Part shown: one piece after another, positions 1 to 9,115 of the stretch | Position numbering within the stretch: the first letter of the stretch is position 1 | How the letters are laid out: every line of letters starts with the position of its first letter | DNA from: UBA5239 sp031548025 | GTDB lineage: Bacteria > Verrucomicrobiota > Lentisphaeria > Victivallales > Victivallaceae | DNA length: 64,000 nucleotides | Direction: 5' to 3' | NCBI GenBank assembly: GCA_031548025.1 | Contig: JAVBRM010000005.1 | Location: 1 to 64,000 of the forward strand | Notes under the pieces: generated by a model | The model's input: the letters and a program-made list of their open reading frames with translations, nothing else | Told to the model about the DNA's origin: nothing | Database searches by the model: none | Translations under genes and position numbers: made by a program

Positions 1-1
1 T

Positions 2-127
2 GCAAGAGTAAATGCACCATTTGTAACTCTAAATGCACAATGATACTTCCACGTTCTACCCCTTTTTTTCGCTTGTAAGAGTAAACGCACAACACCCCTG
101 TTCAAAAGTGACCTGTTGTGCGTTTAC
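2..127. repeat. Iteron-like repeat cluster with a 14-bp inverted repeat
   Basis: Three direct copies of a 16-bp motif, consensus G(C/T)AAGAGTAAA(T/C)GCAC, lie at 2-17, 23-38 (with CTC replacing GAG) and 75-90. A perfect 14-bp inverted repeat, GTAAACGCACAACA at 81-94 and its complement at 114-127, uses the third copy as its left arm. No credible gene occupies 1-245. Clusters like this occur at transposon ends and as binding sites of replication or regulatory proteins. The window edge hides whatever lies to the left, so the type is undecided. Confidence 0.55.
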
Positions 128-229
128 CTTTTCAATTCACCTATTTATTTCAACTTCTGATTATGTAGATATACACATCACGGAGTCCCTATTAATTCCG
201 GTTCATAAAATATTTGGAATTTAAATTTG

Positions 230-267
230 CTTCTTCCGGTGATACTTGGTTTTATCACCGGAAGAAG
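230..267. other. 15-bp perfect hairpin upstream of the membrane protein
   Basis: Perfect inverted repeat with arms 230-244 and 253-267 (CTTCCGGTGATA core) around an 8-nt loop. No T-tract follows on either strand, so a standard intrinsic terminator is unlikely. It lies in the leader of the gene starting at 357 and argues against the upstream TTG at 246 as the real start. Confidence 0.55.
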
Positions 268-356
268 ATATATTGAATATAGCATTTTTACAAGAGAATT
301 CAAATTTGAATTCACCATTATTTGAATTTGCGACTTCGCATGGTATCTTAGCAGCC

Positions 357-2363
357 ATGAGTACGATCAGAAAATTTATTGATATTCCGGTTAATGCTCC
401 AGTAGTACTGTGCGCTTTGATTCTGCTCTATGCGTTACCGTATGCCTATATGTTATGTTACATGCCCTTGATGTATCATGTAATACACGCATGCCTATGC
501 AATCCTATTCCTGGTTTTCTGCAACGATCCGGGGTATTGGCGGTCAGCTTAGCCTGGCTCTGCGCGTATATCATGTTGTTCATGTACTCACTGAATTTGG
601 CTCTTCGAAAAGGTCTCCTGTCGGAATTCGAGAAATTTCGCAGAAGCGATGCTCTGTTGTTTATTCTACCGATTCATACGTTGATATTTCGATTGGATGT
701 TCTTTTCAACAACACCGGAAAACATTATTCGCGATATGCGGTAATTTTGTGGGGAGGAGCGACCATCTGTGCTATTGCCGCAATCATCAGCAACTGTTAT
801 TATTTGTTTCTCCCGGCTGTTGTGCTGTATCCATTGGATTTCTGGTTGATCAGCCAAACCTTGATTTTCACCTCCGGCTCCAAAGGCTGGAAGCGCTTAA
901 GCAGTTGCCTGGCCATATTGCTGGCGGGAATCCATCTGGCATTGTTCGGCTGGACATTTGTGATAGACCGTCAGGAAGAATCCGCTCAAAAAACAATGGT
1001 GGAATTATTCGGCCATTCATTAAGCGAAAAAGGTGTCCGAGAATATTATTTGAACGGATTAACCCCAAACTACCAGCCGATTTTCGCCGACGAAGATATC
1101 AACAGTGAATTGGATCCACTAATCGAGGGCTGTATTGACTTATCGGAACAGGAATATGAGGCTGCGCGGAAATGGGTTTCGGAGAACCGGGATAAATTTG
1201 CCAGGCTGGATAAATTGATTGCCCTGGGATATATCAGGGCGGATCGTTCTCCCGACGAATTATTCTGGAGTGCTCCTTCTGATCGCGAATTTGAATTGTG
1301 GTTGAAAATCAATACGATAAGATTGAATTTGGCAATACATGATAAAGATTTGAATACCGTAACAAAAGTTTTGCGACAATATCCGGAAATCCAGGAAGCG
1401 GCCGGCGCCTGTAATAATGCTCGATCCAGCTATAAAGCTGCGTTGAGCAGGGCATTGGAACAGGTGCTGGGTAGAGGAGTCGTTTTACCCGAAAATTTTA
1501 TCAAGGAGTTTATCGCGCAGATAAAAGAATATCAAAATAACTGGTTCGAGCGTCATAAACGTTTCTATTATTTTACCTCCGCATACATTTATAAAAGGAA
1601 TAACGATTTTTTATGCCTAAATCGAGCGTTAAATTACCCGATTCTGAACCGGAACGACAGTGATGAACATGAAAATTGCACCAACATGAAAAACCTGGCA
1701 GGTCGTTTATTGGTACCCTCGATTTATATTGAAATTCAGAGATTGAATATCAAAGAGTGCCGTGAAACCGCGGAAATATTCAAGGAACCGAAAGATAAAT
1801 ATCAGCAGGCTTATCAGCGGTCCGATATCCATCAGACTCTGCAAATCGTAGCCTTGAAAATTGAATTATTTCGGCAAAAATATGGTCGATTGCCGGAAAC
1901 TCTTAATGACCTGGTACCGGAGTTTATGGAATCAGTACCGCTGGATCCAATGGATGGCAAAACATTGCGCTATCAAAAAGGAACCATCGAAGCATGTGTC
2001 CATATGATTGGTTATATGACTATCTGCAAGACGAAGGAAGAGGAGGACGGAGACCCATGGGGTAGAATAACCTGCCTTACCTCTCCTCCGCTTTATGTGC
2101 GCAACAAATCTGATTTTTATGAGAATACCCCAGTGTATAAAGAGGAAGCTGATGCCCCATGGGGTGATCCCCGTTCTTCGTATAGGCGAAATGAATCTGG
2201 TGGCGAAGGTCATATTGTAAAGCTGGAAGGTTGGCGGGTTTACTCAGTTGGCTGGGATCGGATTGACGACAATGGGCAGGACTGGACGGAGAAAAATGAC
2301 AAGCCGAAAGATATAACGCTTACGGTAATCACTCAAAACAGGATGACGCTCAAAAGCAACTAA
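357..2363 (+). CDS. Polytopic membrane protein with a pseudopilin-like C-terminal region
   Basis: The whole protein (668 aa) is not recognised. Several hydrophobic segments lie within roughly residues 15-205, then a long soluble part follows. Residues ~492-540 show a pattern common in PVC-group proteins and in the C-terminal part of GspG-type pseudopilins: a helix ending in KYGRLPETL followed by VPLDPMDGKTLRY. Residues ~627-645 read VYSVGWDRIDDNG, like the YSVGPDG strand that closes this fold. ATG 357 was chosen because an in-frame TTG at 246 would put the N terminus inside the hairpin at 230-267. Neither start has a good ribosome-binding site. An envelope role is inferred from topology only. 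Confidence 0.6.
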   Translation: MSTIRKFIDIPVNAPVVLCALILLYALPYAYMLCYMPLMYHVIHACLCNPIPGFLQRSGVLAVSLAWLCAYIMLFMYSLNLALRKGLLSEFEKFRRSDALLFILPIHTLIFRLDVLFNNTGKHYSRYAVILWGGATICAIAAIISNCYYLFLPAVVLYPLDFWLISQTLIFTSGSKGWKRLSSCLAILLAGIHLALFGWTFVIDRQEESAQKTMVELFGHSLSEKGVREYYLNGLTPNYQPIFADEDINSELDPLIEGCIDLSEQEYEAARKWVSENRDKFARLDKLIALGYIRADRSPDELFWSAPSDREFELWLKINTIRLNLAIHDKDLNTVTKVLRQYPEIQEAAGACNNARSSYKAALSRALEQVLGRGVVLPENFIKEFIAQIKEYQNNWFERHKRFYYFTSAYIYKRNNDFLCLNRALNYPILNRNDSDEHENCTNMKNLAGRLLVPSIYIEIQRLNIKECRETAEIFKEPKDKYQQAYQRSDIHQTLQIVALKIELFRQKYGRLPETLNDLVPEFMESVPLDPMDGKTLRYQKGTIEACVHMIGYMTICKTKEEEDGDPWGRITCLTSPPLYVRNKSDFYENTPVYKEEADAPWGDPRSSYRRNESGGEGHIVKLEGWRVYSVGWDRIDDNGQDWTEKNDKPKDITLTVITQNRMTLKSN

Positions 2364-2497
2364 TGCTTCCCTAGCCTCAAAAACTCAGATACAGATTCGG
2401 CGGTTTTTTGCGTTGGCTCCTTGCACAATGTTTTATAAGCGGTATATTATTGCGGTTAAATATATCCGTATAATCATAGGCAGGAAAGGTTCACAGT

Positions 2498-3130
2498 ATG
2501 AAAAAATGTATAATGGTATTGATTCTGACCGCAGGTCTTTTCGGCAGCCTCTGTGCTCAGCGCGCGGCAACCATCGACAGTGAAGCCAATAAATTCACCG
2601 AAACTCCCGCCGGAGCTTACGATACTTCGATGAGCGGTCCGTGGAACGAAAATTTCAAAAAATTCGGCTGGGGTTTGCTGATGTATGTCCCCAACCGTAT
2701 TCTTGATGTTACCGACCTGATTACACTTCGTGTCGGCATCGGCGGCGTGGCCGGCGCCGGTTTCAAGCTCACCGATTATTGCCAGTTGTCCGGACAGTAC
2801 GGCGATTACGGATTCATCCAAAACGGCTTTGCCCGCCAGTACGGCGGCGGCTCGAAAAGCGGTTTCAGCTACGGTGCGTTATGCTGGTCGAGGGATGCCT
2901 ACAGTGTGATCGACACTTTCGGCAAGCAGCCCGCTTTTGAGCTTAATGATCCGGTCATGACCTTGACCGATTTCAGCATCGACAAATACCAGGCCAAATA
3001 TCTTGACCCATGGGAAATCGGCGTTCATTTCTCCTGGTTGATCGATATCGGCGTCTATTTTCATCCCACCGCTATTCCCGACCTGGTTCTCGGATGTCTG
3101 ATGATCGATATTGATAACGATGATCTCTGA
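2498..3130 (+). CDS. Small secreted or outer-membrane protein, family unknown
   Basis: 210 aa with a clear Sec signal peptide (MKKCIMVLILTAGLFGSLCAQ), probably cut after CAQ. The mature part is rich in Gly, Tyr and aromatic residues, with GIGGVAGAGFKLTDY and QLSGQYGDYGF stretches, as in small outer-membrane or periplasmic beta proteins. The C terminus is acidic (DIDNDDL). A good AGGAAAGG ribosome-binding site precedes the ATG, and a TATAAT at 2469-2474 could be a -10 box, although no convincing -35 is visible. It sits 13 bp before the GT39-like gene and may be co-transcribed with it. No function assigned. Confidence 0.65.
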   Translation: MKKCIMVLILTAGLFGSLCAQRAATIDSEANKFTETPAGAYDTSMSGPWNENFKKFGWGLLMYVPNRILDVTDLITLRVGIGGVAGAGFKLTDYCQLSGQYGDYGFIQNGFARQYGGGSKSGFSYGALCWSRDAYSVIDTFGKQPAFELNDPVMTLTDFSIDKYQAKYLDPWEIGVHFSWLIDIGVYFHPTAIPDLVLGCLMIDIDNDDL

Positions 3131-3143
3131 TATATAAAAAGCT

Positions 3144-4790
3144 ATGTTGCGTGAAGAAAAGACTTATAGCGTAGCCGGAGGCGGATTGCTGCTGATTGCC
3201 GCATTCCTGGTTATTTTTTCTCCATTGCAGCTCGGCGAACTCGAACTTTACTGGCAGGAAGGTTACTACGCCGCCCAGGCGCTGGAAATGCCGCACGGCT
3301 TTCCGATCTCCATTGTGCACGGCGAAGCAATCGGCAATTCATTTCCGCTTTATCCCCTGCTGATTTCAATTGTTTATAAATTAACCGGCCTGCCGCTGGA
3401 ATTCGTGCTCCGGGGCCTTTCGGCCCTGTCAGTGGCGGTTATCACCATGATTGTCTGGCGGGCCGCCCGCAGCGCCGGAGGCTTGACCGCGGCATTCCCG
3501 GCGGCGGCGGTCATGATCAGCACCAATATCGTCATGGACAAGGCTGTCGAGGGCTATCCGCAAACTTTGATGATGATTTTTCTGTTGGCCGGATGGCTGG
3601 TCTGGTTTGACCTCGGATTCAATCGGCGGCAATGGGATATGGCATGGATTTTTTCCATGTTTTTCGGCGGACTGGCGTTTTATTCGGGCGGTTTTCAGGC
3701 CCTGATTTATTATTTTGTGCCATTTATTTTCCTCCGCCGTCCGTTGAATATCTGGCGCAAAATGAACAGCGCCGGATTTTGGTGCGGTTTGTTCATCGTC
3801 GTCTGCTTTATCGTCCTGTGGGGGGTTCCCTACATTCTGCTTGCTGACAAACTTCCTTTCACGTCGTTGCCGATGACGGGCTATTTCAACCGCTATACGA
3901 CTCACCTGATCGAATTTCCCCTGGATATCGTTCTGCGCCTCATGCCATGGTCACTGATTGCCTGGGCTCCGTTTTGCGTGGCGCTGTTTCCGCTCGATTC
4001 CAAACCGATTTACAGCCGTTTTCTGCGGACTATCATCATTTCATTACTGTTTGTCATCTGGCTCAATCCGCTGGCGGAACCGCGTGATATGATGATTCTG
4101 CTGCCCCCCCTCTCCATCTTGACCGGCATGAACTACTGGATCATGACCCGGCGCTACGGCGACCGCCTGATCAAGCTCATGATCATTCCGGCCTGGCTGC
4201 TGATTATTCCGGCAATGGTGATCGCCGCCTTTTATTTCATTCCCGCCGAATGGGGCATGGACCAGCTCCGGCTTGAATACGGATACGATTTCCGCGACCT
4301 GTTTCAATACCGGATCGCCGGCACCGCCGCTTCGGTCCTGATGATCCTGATTTCATGGTTTCTGGTCATGGACGGACTCCAGCGCCCGCTATGGGTCTGG
4401 CTGCTGCTGCTGACCTCATGTTTTGCCCTTTTTAATTGGGGTGTCAAGACGCCGTACCGAGCCCAGGACTCTGACAAGCGCAATCTCGGCATCGAGATGC
4501 GCCGGGTTCTCCGCCAGGAGAGCGTACCCGACAATGAAATCATTTATAAATCCGGAATTCTCGATTTTTACAACGAATGTATTTACCTGGGCGGTCCGGT
4601 GCGCAAGATTACCGCCTTGAATGAATTGCCGCAAAAACAGCAAGTCGTTTACCTGATCAGCACCGAGTTCCCGCAAGTCCCCGAACGGCGCTGGCGCAAT
4701 CTCCTGCCGGAGCGCCTGGAGTACCGCGGACGCCGTTTGTGCCTTTACCAGGGAACCTTGACCGAAGGACAAACCGGCGACACACCATGA
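3144..4790 (+). CDS. GT39/ArnT-like integral membrane glycosyltransferase
   Basis: 548 aa with about ten to twelve hydrophobic segments. Near the N terminus, after the first membrane segment, GELELYWQEGYYAAQALEM matches the layout of the first periplasmic loop of GT39/ArnT/PMT enzymes, which carries an acidic catalytic residue (here the ELE pair) and ends in an alpha-helical AxxM. These enzymes transfer sugars from polyprenyl-phosphate donors to lipid A, proteins or other envelope acceptors. The acceptor cannot be told from sequence. The soluble tail (~residues 430-548) is a predicted periplasmic domain. The stop overlaps the rlmN start (ATGA), so the two are probably co-translated. Confidence 0.65.
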   Translation: MLREEKTYSVAGGGLLLIAAFLVIFSPLQLGELELYWQEGYYAAQALEMPHGFPISIVHGEAIGNSFPLYPLLISIVYKLTGLPLEFVLRGLSALSVAVITMIVWRAARSAGGLTAAFPAAAVMISTNIVMDKAVEGYPQTLMMIFLLAGWLVWFDLGFNRRQWDMAWIFSMFFGGLAFYSGGFQALIYYFVPFIFLRRPLNIWRKMNSAGFWCGLFIVVCFIVLWGVPYILLADKLPFTSLPMTGYFNRYTTHLIEFPLDIVLRLMPWSLIAWAPFCVALFPLDSKPIYSRFLRTIIISLLFVIWLNPLAEPRDMMILLPPLSILTGMNYWIMTRRYGDRLIKLMIIPAWLLIIPAMVIAAFYFIPAEWGMDQLRLEYGYDFRDLFQYRIAGTAASVLMILISWFLVMDGLQRPLWVWLLLLTSCFALFNWGVKTPYRAQDSDKRNLGIEMRRVLRQESVPDNEIIYKSGILDFYNECIYLGGPVRKITALNELPQKQQVVYLISTEFPQVPERRWRNLLPERLEYRGRRLCLYQGTLTEGQTGDTP

Positions 4791-5812
4791 ACAAACCGAT
4801 TTTAAGCGGATTAGTTCCCGATGAACTAAAAAAACTGGTGGCCGCGGCGGGAGAACCGGCATTCAGAGGGCGCCAACTGACGGAGTGGCTCTATCGTAAG
4901 CTGGTGCTCGACCCGGACCGCATGACCAATTTGTCCCCCAAACTGAAAGATTTTCTAAAGGCCGAAACCATTCCCTGTTCGTCCACAGTCTGCGGCTGCG
5001 CGGAATCTCCGGACGATACGGCCAAATTGCTCATCCAACTGCACGACGGGGAAAAAATTGAAATGGTCATCATCCCCTCCCCTGACCGGATGACGTTTTG
5101 CCTGAGTACCCAGGTGGGTTGCCCGGTGCGCTGCCGCTTCTGCGCCAGCGGTGCGGATGGCTTGATCCGCAATCTGGAAGCCGCCGAAATGATCGAACAG
5201 GTCGTTCACGGAGCCGCCCGAATCGGCAAGCTCCCGGATAATATCGTCTTTATGGGAATCGGCGAAGGCCTGATGAACTTTCCCAACCTGTCCCGGGCGC
5301 TGGAAATCCTGACTTCCGCCGAAATGATCGGTATGTCGCCGCGTCGGATCACGGTTTCCACCAGCGGTTATGTCCCGGGAATTCAACGCCTGGCGGAACT
5401 GGGCAAACCGTTCGTGCTGGCGGTGTCGCTACATGCGGTCGATGACCGCATCCGGGCGCAGATTATTCCCGACGGCCTCCGTTATCCGATTGCCGAAATC
5501 CTCGAGGCCTGCTCCGAATACCGGGAAAAAATCGGCAGGATGATTACTTTTGAATACACGTTGCTGGCCGGGATCAACGATCGGGAATCCGATGCGTTCA
5601 AGCTGGCCGAAATCGCCCGGAAACAACATGCCAAAGTCAATCTGATTCCCTACAACGCGGTCAATGGCGACTTCAGACGCCCCGCTCCGGAAGTGATCAG
5701 ACGTTTCAAAGAACTGCTGGAATCCCGCCATCCTCACGTGACTCTGCGTCAGGAAAAAGGTTCCTCGGCCAATGCCGCCTGCGGCCAACTCCGCCGTTCA
5801 CACAAGGCCTGA
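4787..5812 (+). CDS. rlmN: 23S rRNA/tRNA adenosine C2-methyltransferase RlmN
   Basis: 341 aa, slightly short for the family. This radical-SAM enzyme methylates C2 of A2503 in 23S rRNA and, in some species, A37 of tRNAs. The radical-SAM cluster is CX3CX2C (CPVRCRFC, Cys112/116/119). The C-terminal methyl-carrier cysteine is Cys332 in AACGQL. The usual GMGEPLxN is GIGEGLMN here, and the GDDID normally before AACGQL is GSSAN, so this is a divergent branch. SLH and YTLLAGIND motifs are present. ATG 4787 overlaps the preceding stop and starts at the conserved N-terminal region; an upstream in-frame ATG at 4739 lies inside the previous gene. Confidence 0.9.
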   Translation: MNKPILSGLVPDELKKLVAAAGEPAFRGRQLTEWLYRKLVLDPDRMTNLSPKLKDFLKAETIPCSSTVCGCAESPDDTAKLLIQLHDGEKIEMVIIPSPDRMTFCLSTQVGCPVRCRFCASGADGLIRNLEAAEMIEQVVHGAARIGKLPDNIVFMGIGEGLMNFPNLSRALEILTSAEMIGMSPRRITVSTSGYVPGIQRLAELGKPFVLAVSLHAVDDRIRAQIIPDGLRYPIAEILEACSEYREKIGRMITFEYTLLAGINDRESDAFKLAEIARKQHAKVNLIPYNAVNGDFRRPAPEVIRRFKELLESRHPHVTLRQEKGSSANAACGQLRRSHKA

Positions 5813-5819
5813 GATATCT

Positions 5820-7016
5820 ATGCTGAATATCGAAATAAAATCACACTCGAATTCTCTAGCCGTAGCCTGGGCGATCAACTCGCTGGCTTACTCCATCGTT
5901 TATCCTTTCATCCCGATATACTTGCACAGCGGCCGCGGCATTCCCATGGAACAAGTCGGCCTGATTTTTCCCCTGATGGGGCTGGCAACCATCCTGTCGC
6001 CACAGGTAGCCGGGTGGCTGACCGACCGTTTCGGACGCGGCTTCATGATGCAGTTCGGCCAGAGCTCGCGGGCAATGGTGTTTTTCGTCCTGTCCGCCAT
6101 GGCCTTGTGGGAGGCTCCGTTCTGGGCCTTCGCCGCTGTATTGATGATCAATGCCGGGGTCGGGACTTTTTTTCAGGTGGCGGCGGACTCCTACCTGACC
6201 GACCTCACCACGCCGGAAGAACGCCCACGGGTTTACAGCAAAATCCGAATCGGCACCAACATCGGCTGGGCACTGGGCCCGATGCTCGGGGCCTTTCTCG
6301 CCCGGACCCCGTTTTCGCTGATGTTCGCGATGACCGCCGTGCTCTGTATCCTGGGTACTTTTTATGTCAGGCGCTACTGCGGCGACATCCGCCGTCCCGT
6401 TTCCGAGCACACCCACGCGGCAGCCACTCCGGCCGGCGGCATCTGGAACTCCATCGGCAGCGTAACCGTGCTGCAACTGCTTTTTTACAGCTTTCTGCTG
6501 TTCCTCCTGACCTCACAGCTATATTCGATCCTTTCGGTGTACTCTACCACGGTAGTCGGGGTCAGCCGCGACACCCTGGGGCTGGTCTATTCCGTCAACG
6601 GCTTTACGATCATCTTTTTCCAGTTACCGATCACCCGGTTGCTGGACAAACTGAAATCCCGGCAGTCACTACGGCTGCTCTGCGGCGCGTCTCTGTATGC
6701 CGCCGGATATTTCTCGCTGGCGTTTTCCGCCAACGGCCTGATGCTCGGACTCTCAGTATTTATCCTTACGTTGGGCGAAGTCGTGGTTCAACCGGCTCTC
6801 TATACTTCGATCAGCACCATGGCGCCGCGCGGTTACGTGGGGCGCGCCATGGCGAATCTCGGCCTGGTGCGCGGGGTTGGTTTCGCGGTGGGACCATGGA
6901 TCGGCGCGCAGGTTTTTGCGCGCTACTCCGGCAGTCCGGTTATTCTCTGGGGGCTTCTTTCGCTCTTCGCGGTTTTCGCCGCCCTCGGCTTCCTTTCTTT
7001 AAAGAAAAAACTTTGA
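5820..7016 (+). CDS. Major facilitator superfamily transporter
   Basis: 398 aa, about twelve membrane segments in two six-helix halves joined by a loop near residues 185-215. The helix 2-3 loop reads GWLTDRFGRGFMMQ, matching the MFS signature GxLaDrxGrr, and RPRVYSKIRIGTNIGWALGP resembles drug/H+ antiporter motif C. The substrate is not predictable; sugar or drug efflux is possible. It starts eight bases after rlmN and may belong to the same transcript. The N terminus (MLNIEIKSHS) was preferred to an in-frame start 48 bases upstream that would lie within rlmN. Confidence 0.8.
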   Translation: MLNIEIKSHSNSLAVAWAINSLAYSIVYPFIPIYLHSGRGIPMEQVGLIFPLMGLATILSPQVAGWLTDRFGRGFMMQFGQSSRAMVFFVLSAMALWEAPFWAFAAVLMINAGVGTFFQVAADSYLTDLTTPEERPRVYSKIRIGTNIGWALGPMLGAFLARTPFSLMFAMTAVLCILGTFYVRRYCGDIRRPVSEHTHAAATPAGGIWNSIGSVTVLQLLFYSFLLFLLTSQLYSILSVYSTTVVGVSRDTLGLVYSVNGFTIIFFQLPITRLLDKLKSRQSLRLLCGASLYAAGYFSLAFSANGLMLGLSVFILTLGEVVVQPALYTSISTMAPRGYVGRAMANLGLVRGVGFAVGPWIGAQVFARYSGSPVILWGLLSLFAVFAALGFLSLKKKL

Positions 7017-7085
7017 CCTCATGCTGGGAATTTTGTTAAACGGGGCTATATTATACCTCGTATAATTACTTGAGGTGAATGAATT

Positions 7086-7469
7086 ATGAAAATGACTGAA
7101 GATATCCTGAAGGCCCTGCAAAATTGCATCAACGGCGTCGGATCAATTACGGAATTTTCCCAACAGACCAATGTCACGATTGAAACTCTCAGCAAATACC
7201 TGACCCGCCAGACTAATTCCATCAAAAACGAAACCTGGCTGAAACTCCAACCCTTGCTCCAACCTTATATGGCCAAAAGCAGCGAGTCAGGTGAGGAAAA
7301 TCATCGCCCCCGAATTCCCGTCGCCGCCAAGCACCTGGAGCTCACCAGCGATGAAAAAATCCTGCTGGACGCTTTTAACGAACTGCCGAAGGATATCCGG
7401 GACCAGAAACTGCTGGAAATCGTGGAACTGGCCAAGTTGGAGATACAAAAGAAAAACGAGGGACTCTAA
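7086..7469 (+). CDS. Small helix-turn-helix protein (XRE-like)
   Basis: 127 aa. Residues ~18-50 (GSITEFSQQTNVTIETLSKYL, then TRQTNSIKNETW) look like the recognition helices of a Cro/C1-type DNA-binding domain. The rest is charged and helical with no recognised sensor domain. GAGGTGAAT upstream is a reasonable ribosome-binding site. It ends one base before the skp start, so it is the first gene of a probable skp-lpxD-Sel1 operon and might autoregulate it. That role is inference from position. Confidence 0.65.
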   Translation: MKMTEDILKALQNCINGVGSITEFSQQTNVTIETLSKYLTRQTNSIKNETWLKLQPLLQPYMAKSSESGEENHRPRIPVAAKHLELTSDEKILLDAFNELPKDIRDQKLLEIVELAKLEIQKKNEGL

Positions 7470-7470
7470 C

Positions 7471-8052
7471 ATGAAAAATCATCATCGCATCCTGTTGACA
7501 GCACTGGTTTTCTGCCTGGCCGGAGCCTCGGCCCTGGCCGCGGAACTGAAAATCGCAGTCATCGATATGGACAAAGCCTTTCAGGATTATTTCCGGACCA
7601 AAATCGTTGACGCCAGCCTCAAGCAACAGTCGGAAATCTATCAAGGCTACATCCGCAAGCGCAATGAATCGCTCCTGAAACTCGAAGAACAGTTCAAGAA
7701 GCTCCGTGATGCTTCCCAAAGCATCGCCCTTTCCGAAACCGAACGCGAAACCAAGCGTTTCGAAGCTCAAAAAAAATATCGCGAAATTCAGGAAATCAGA
7801 ACCGACCTTGAGCAATATACCAAGGAAAAAGGAACGCAATTCAACGAGCTTCAGCAGAAAAAGCGCGAAGAAATCCTGAAGGAAATCAACCAGGAAGTCA
7901 AGCGCCGCGCCACTTTGGAAGGCTATACCCTGGTGCTGGACTGTTCCGGCCGGACCGCCAACGGCATTTCATCCGTCGTCTTTTACCAGAGTTCTCTGGA
8001 TATCACCGATACCGTCCTGCGCGAGCTTAACCGCGGCGCCGGCAGCAAATAA
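7471..8052 (+). CDS. skp: OmpH/Skp-family periplasmic chaperone
   Basis: 193 aa. A signal peptide (about residues 1-24, ending ALAAE) is followed by KIAVIDMDKAFQDY, the usual first strand of Skp/OmpH, and then a long charged coiled coil (~55-135) that forms the tentacles of the trimer. Skp holds unfolded outer-membrane proteins in the periplasm. Position directly before lpxD is the classical order in Gram-negative bacteria. ATG 7471 was chosen because it opens the signal peptide; an open frame extends upstream only as overlap with the preceding gene. Confidence 0.85.
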   Translation: MKNHHRILLTALVFCLAGASALAAELKIAVIDMDKAFQDYFRTKIVDASLKQQSEIYQGYIRKRNESLLKLEEQFKKLRDASQSIALSETERETKRFEAQKKYREIQEIRTDLEQYTKEKGTQFNELQQKKREEILKEINQEVKRRATLEGYTLVLDCSGRTANGISSVVFYQSSLDITDTVLRELNRGAGSK

Positions 8053-8066
8053 CTGAGAGGTTACAC

Positions 8067-9113
8067 ATGAAAAAAATTACCGCCCAGGAAATAGCCGACA
8101 TTGTCAAGGGGACTGTCATCGGCGATCCTTCACGCACCATTACCGGTGTCAATTCCATCAAAGAAGCGACCGTCGATCAATTGTCGTTTGTTGGCAATGA
8201 CCATTACGGCGCCCAGCTTGCCGGTTCCCAGGCCGGCATCGTCCTGATCACGAAGGGCCTCGCCGAAGTGAACCTGCCGGAAAAAACCCTGATCGTTTGC
8301 GAAAACGTCGACAACGCATTCTCCGAAATCGTCCGCATTTACGCCCCGGAACCGGTCGTCTATACCCCCGGCATCCAACACGGCGCGGTAGTCGCCCCCA
8401 GTGCTCAGCTCGGTGCAAACGTCCACATCGGCCCCAACGCCGTTATCGGCGAAGACGTGGTCATCGGCGACAACACCATCATTGCCGCCGGTTGCTATGT
8501 CGGCGACCGCACCCGGATCGGCCGCAACTGCATCATTTATCCCAACGTCACGATCATGCACCGCTGCCGGCTCGGCAACAACATCATTCTCCATCCCGGC
8601 GTGGTGATCGGCGGCGATGGCTTCGGCTATCAGATTACTGACAAAGGCATTTTCAAAGTACCGCAAACCGGGATTGTCCAGATTGACGACAACGTCGAAA
8701 TCGGCGCGAACACCACCGTCGACCGCGCCCGCTTCGGCCGGACCTGGATCAAGCACGACGTCAAGATCGACAACATGGTCATGGTCGCGCACAACGTTAT
8801 CGTGGGCGAATACTCGATCCTGATCGCCCAGTGCGGCATTGCCGGCAGCGCCGAACTCGAACAGGGCGTCATCCTGGCGGCCCAGTCCGGAGTCAACGGA
8901 CACATCACTCTCGGCGCGGGCACCCGCCTGGCGGCGACCTCGGCGGCATCGAAGAGCAGCCCGCCGCAGTCGACCCTGCTCGGGCTTCCCGCTGAACCCC
9001 AGCGCGAATTCCTGCTCCGTCACGCCCTGCCCAAAAAGTTCGAACGCCTCTCCAAGAAGGTAAAAGAACTCGAAGAACAACTCGCCGCCATGAAAGCGGA
9101 ATTGAATAAGTGA
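8067..9113 (+). CDS. lpxD: UDP-3-O-acylglucosamine N-acyltransferase LpxD
   Basis: 348 aa, normal length. LpxD adds the N-linked hydroxyacyl chain in the third step of lipid A synthesis in the cytoplasm. The N-terminal uridine-binding domain (1-~100) is followed by a left-handed beta helix of hexapeptide repeats (~105-300: IGPNAVIGEDVVIGDN and similar), with the catalytic His at about residue 242 in VAHNVIVGEYS, and a C-terminal helix (KKFERLSKKVKELEEQL). It shows that the organism makes lipid A. GAGAGG precedes the start. The stop overlaps or abuts the following Sel1 gene. Confidence 0.95.
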   Translation: MKKITAQEIADIVKGTVIGDPSRTITGVNSIKEATVDQLSFVGNDHYGAQLAGSQAGIVLITKGLAEVNLPEKTLIVCENVDNAFSEIVRIYAPEPVVYTPGIQHGAVVAPSAQLGANVHIGPNAVIGEDVVIGDNTIIAAGCYVGDRTRIGRNCIIYPNVTIMHRCRLGNNIILHPGVVIGGDGFGYQITDKGIFKVPQTGIVQIDDNVEIGANTTVDRARFGRTWIKHDVKIDNMVMVAHNVIVGEYSILIAQCGIAGSAELEQGVILAAQSGVNGHITLGAGTRLAATSAASKSSPPQSTLLGLPAEPQREFLLRHALPKKFERLSKKVKELEEQLAAMKAELNK

Positions 9114-9115
9114 TC

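Noticed and set aside
33..224. 63-codon open frame in the first intergenic region
   Set aside because: It runs through the direct and inverted repeats, has no ribosome-binding site and no protein-like composition.
246..356. N-terminal extension of the first membrane protein from TTG 246
   Set aside because: The extension lies over the 15-bp hairpin at 230-267 and has no ribosome-binding site; ATG 357 opens a plausible membrane protein.
7033..7066. Promoter for the helix-turn-helix gene around TATAAT 7061-7066
   Set aside because: The only -35-like sequence (TTGTTA) is 22 bp away, too far for a normal sigma-70 promoter.
8130..9080. Long minus-strand frame opposite lpxD (316 codons)
   Set aside because: It is a shadow of the hexapeptide repeats of lpxD; the translation is Asp/Val/Gly-rich without any fold signature.
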